Origin: an uncultured Clostridia bacterium
Lineage (GTDB): Bacteria; Bacillota; Clostridia; Christensenellales; UBA3700
Assembly (NCBI GenBank): GCA_947176115.1
Contig: CAMWPK010000106.1
Location: forward strand, 1 to 5,466
Length of the DNA: 5,466 bases
Reading direction: 5' to 3'
The translations under genes were made by a program, and so were the position numbers. Below, one piece after another: positions 5,016 to 5,466 of the stretch (within the stretch, counting starts at the first letter, position 1; each line of letters begins with the position of its first letter). The notes beneath the pieces are model-generated. The model had not been told where the DNA came from. It saw only the letters and a list, made by a program, of their open reading frames with translations, and searched no databases.

Positions 5016-5156
5016 GTAGCAAAGTGTGTTAAGAACGCGGAGATTGGTGTGATTTTCGTCCGTAAGACGGCAACCGAGCGGTGAGCGTACTTGCCGTACG
5101 TGACCCCGAGGGCGTCCTAGTCTTTAGGGCGAAAGGCGCGCCGATATACGCGTTCT
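5016..5156. repeat. GC-rich structured intergenic element after ffh
   Basis: About 140 bases clearly richer in G and C than the surrounding spacers. The main part is bounded by an 8-bp inverted repeat, AGAACGCG (5032-5039) and CGCGTTCT (5149-5156). Inside are several small hairpins: CCGT/ACGG (5060-5070), a perfect CGTAC/GTACG stem (5086-5100), CTTT/AAAG (5122-5135), and the palindrome GGCGCGCC (5135-5142). The right end overlaps the ffh stop codon. No reading frame of note crosses it. It could be a non-autonomous mobile element, a structured RNA after ffh, or part of one composite repeat with 4979-5015. I cannot confirm copies elsewhere from this window; only CGATATACGCG recurs (891-901). 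Confidence 0.5.
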
Positions 5157-5466
5157 AGAAAGGTAGTTTCATTCCGCGCATACCTCGCTTCCCCATATTC
5201 GCCATTTTCTGCATCATATCTTGCGTCTGAGCAAATTGTTTGAGCAGAGCGTTGACGTCTTGCACGTTGGTACCGCTACCCATTGCTATTCTCTTCTTTT
5301 GTGACGACTTAATGATTTCCGGATTGCGTCTTTCCTTGACGGTCATTGACTGAATTATCGCCTTTGACTTGGCAATCTTGCTCTCGTCTATATCGACGTT
5401 CTTTCCATTAAGTTTGCCTGCAAGCCCCGGTATCATAGAAATCATTTGCGACATATCGCCCATGTT
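5155..5466 (-). CDS. ffh: Signal recognition particle protein Ffh, C-terminal M domain (partial)
   Basis: GTPase that binds signal sequences of nascent proteins and 4.5S/6S RNA and delivers ribosomes to the membrane through FtsY. Only the last 103 codons are present; the reading frame is open to the window edge, so the N and G domains lie outside. The visible part is the methionine-rich M domain, with about a dozen methionines. It contains MISMIPGL, RRNPEII, the RIAMGSGT segment (RIAxGSG, RNA-binding region) and VNALLKQF. The terminal GKRGMRGMKLPF is typical. The stop TAG overlaps the end of the GC-rich element at 5016-5156. ffh upstream of rpsP is the usual Firmicutes arrangement. Confidence 0.97.
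   Translation of the reverse strand, partial: NMGDMSQMISMIPGLAGKLNGKNVDIDESKIAKSKAIIQSMTVKERRNPEIIKSSQKKRIAMGSGTNVQDVNALLKQFAQTQDMMQKMANMGKRGMRGMKLPF

Noticed and set aside
5016..5156. SRP RNA gene next to ffh
   Set aside because: The element does not form one long helix and I could not find the conserved apical SRP RNA domain. The many small hairpins fit a repeat element better.

Overview
The window is a stretch of housekeeping chromosome from a low-to-moderate GC Gram-positive bacterium. It is most probably a member of the Clostridia or a related uncultured gut Firmicutes lineage. The evidence is the gene set and order (ffh, rpsP, khpA, rimM, trmD, rbgA, rnhB, yraN, rplS), the presence of RbgA and a DUF1292-type protein, AGGAGG-type ribosome binding sites and the AT-rich spacers. 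The lineage call is inference; no 16S or other decisive marker is present. All genes lie on the minus strand, so the biological order runs from position 5466 down to 1. I see no plus-strand gene.

Layout in the direction of transcription: the C-terminal M domain of Ffh (5466-5155, 5' end outside the window). A 260-base spacer follows with a GC-rich structured element, a dispersed repeat and a probable rpsP promoter. Next is a tight cluster rpsP-khpA-rimM (4894-3901) ending in a clear intrinsic terminator. After a 103-base spacer with a second repeat copy comes trmD-DUF1292-rbgA-rnhB-yraN (3797-908), in which neighbours overlap by one base or are separated by 2-37 bases. A 271-base spacer follows with a third repeat copy, a good promoter and a structured leader, then rplS (636-292) with a strong terminator. 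Finally an AT-rich spacer carries a promoter and the first ten codons of an unidentified minus-strand gene that leaves the window at position 1.

The genes serve ribosome production and use: structural proteins bS16 and bL19, small-subunit maturation (RimM), large-subunit maturation (RbgA), tRNA m1G37 methylation (TrmD), a small KH RNA-binding protein (KhpA), membrane targeting of nascent chains (Ffh), plus RNase HII and the nuclease-fold protein YraN.

The protein genes are ordinary. The parts worth a second look are: (1) a family of short, imperfectly palindromic repeats, one in each of the three 100-270 base spacers that separate the gene clusters; (2) the composite GC-rich element after ffh, which shares an 11-base word with the spacer after yraN; (3) the removal of rplS from its usual place after trmD, which is taken by a DUF1292-type gene; (4) a possible autoregulatory leader on rplS. 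I found no clear evidence of a new multi-gene system.
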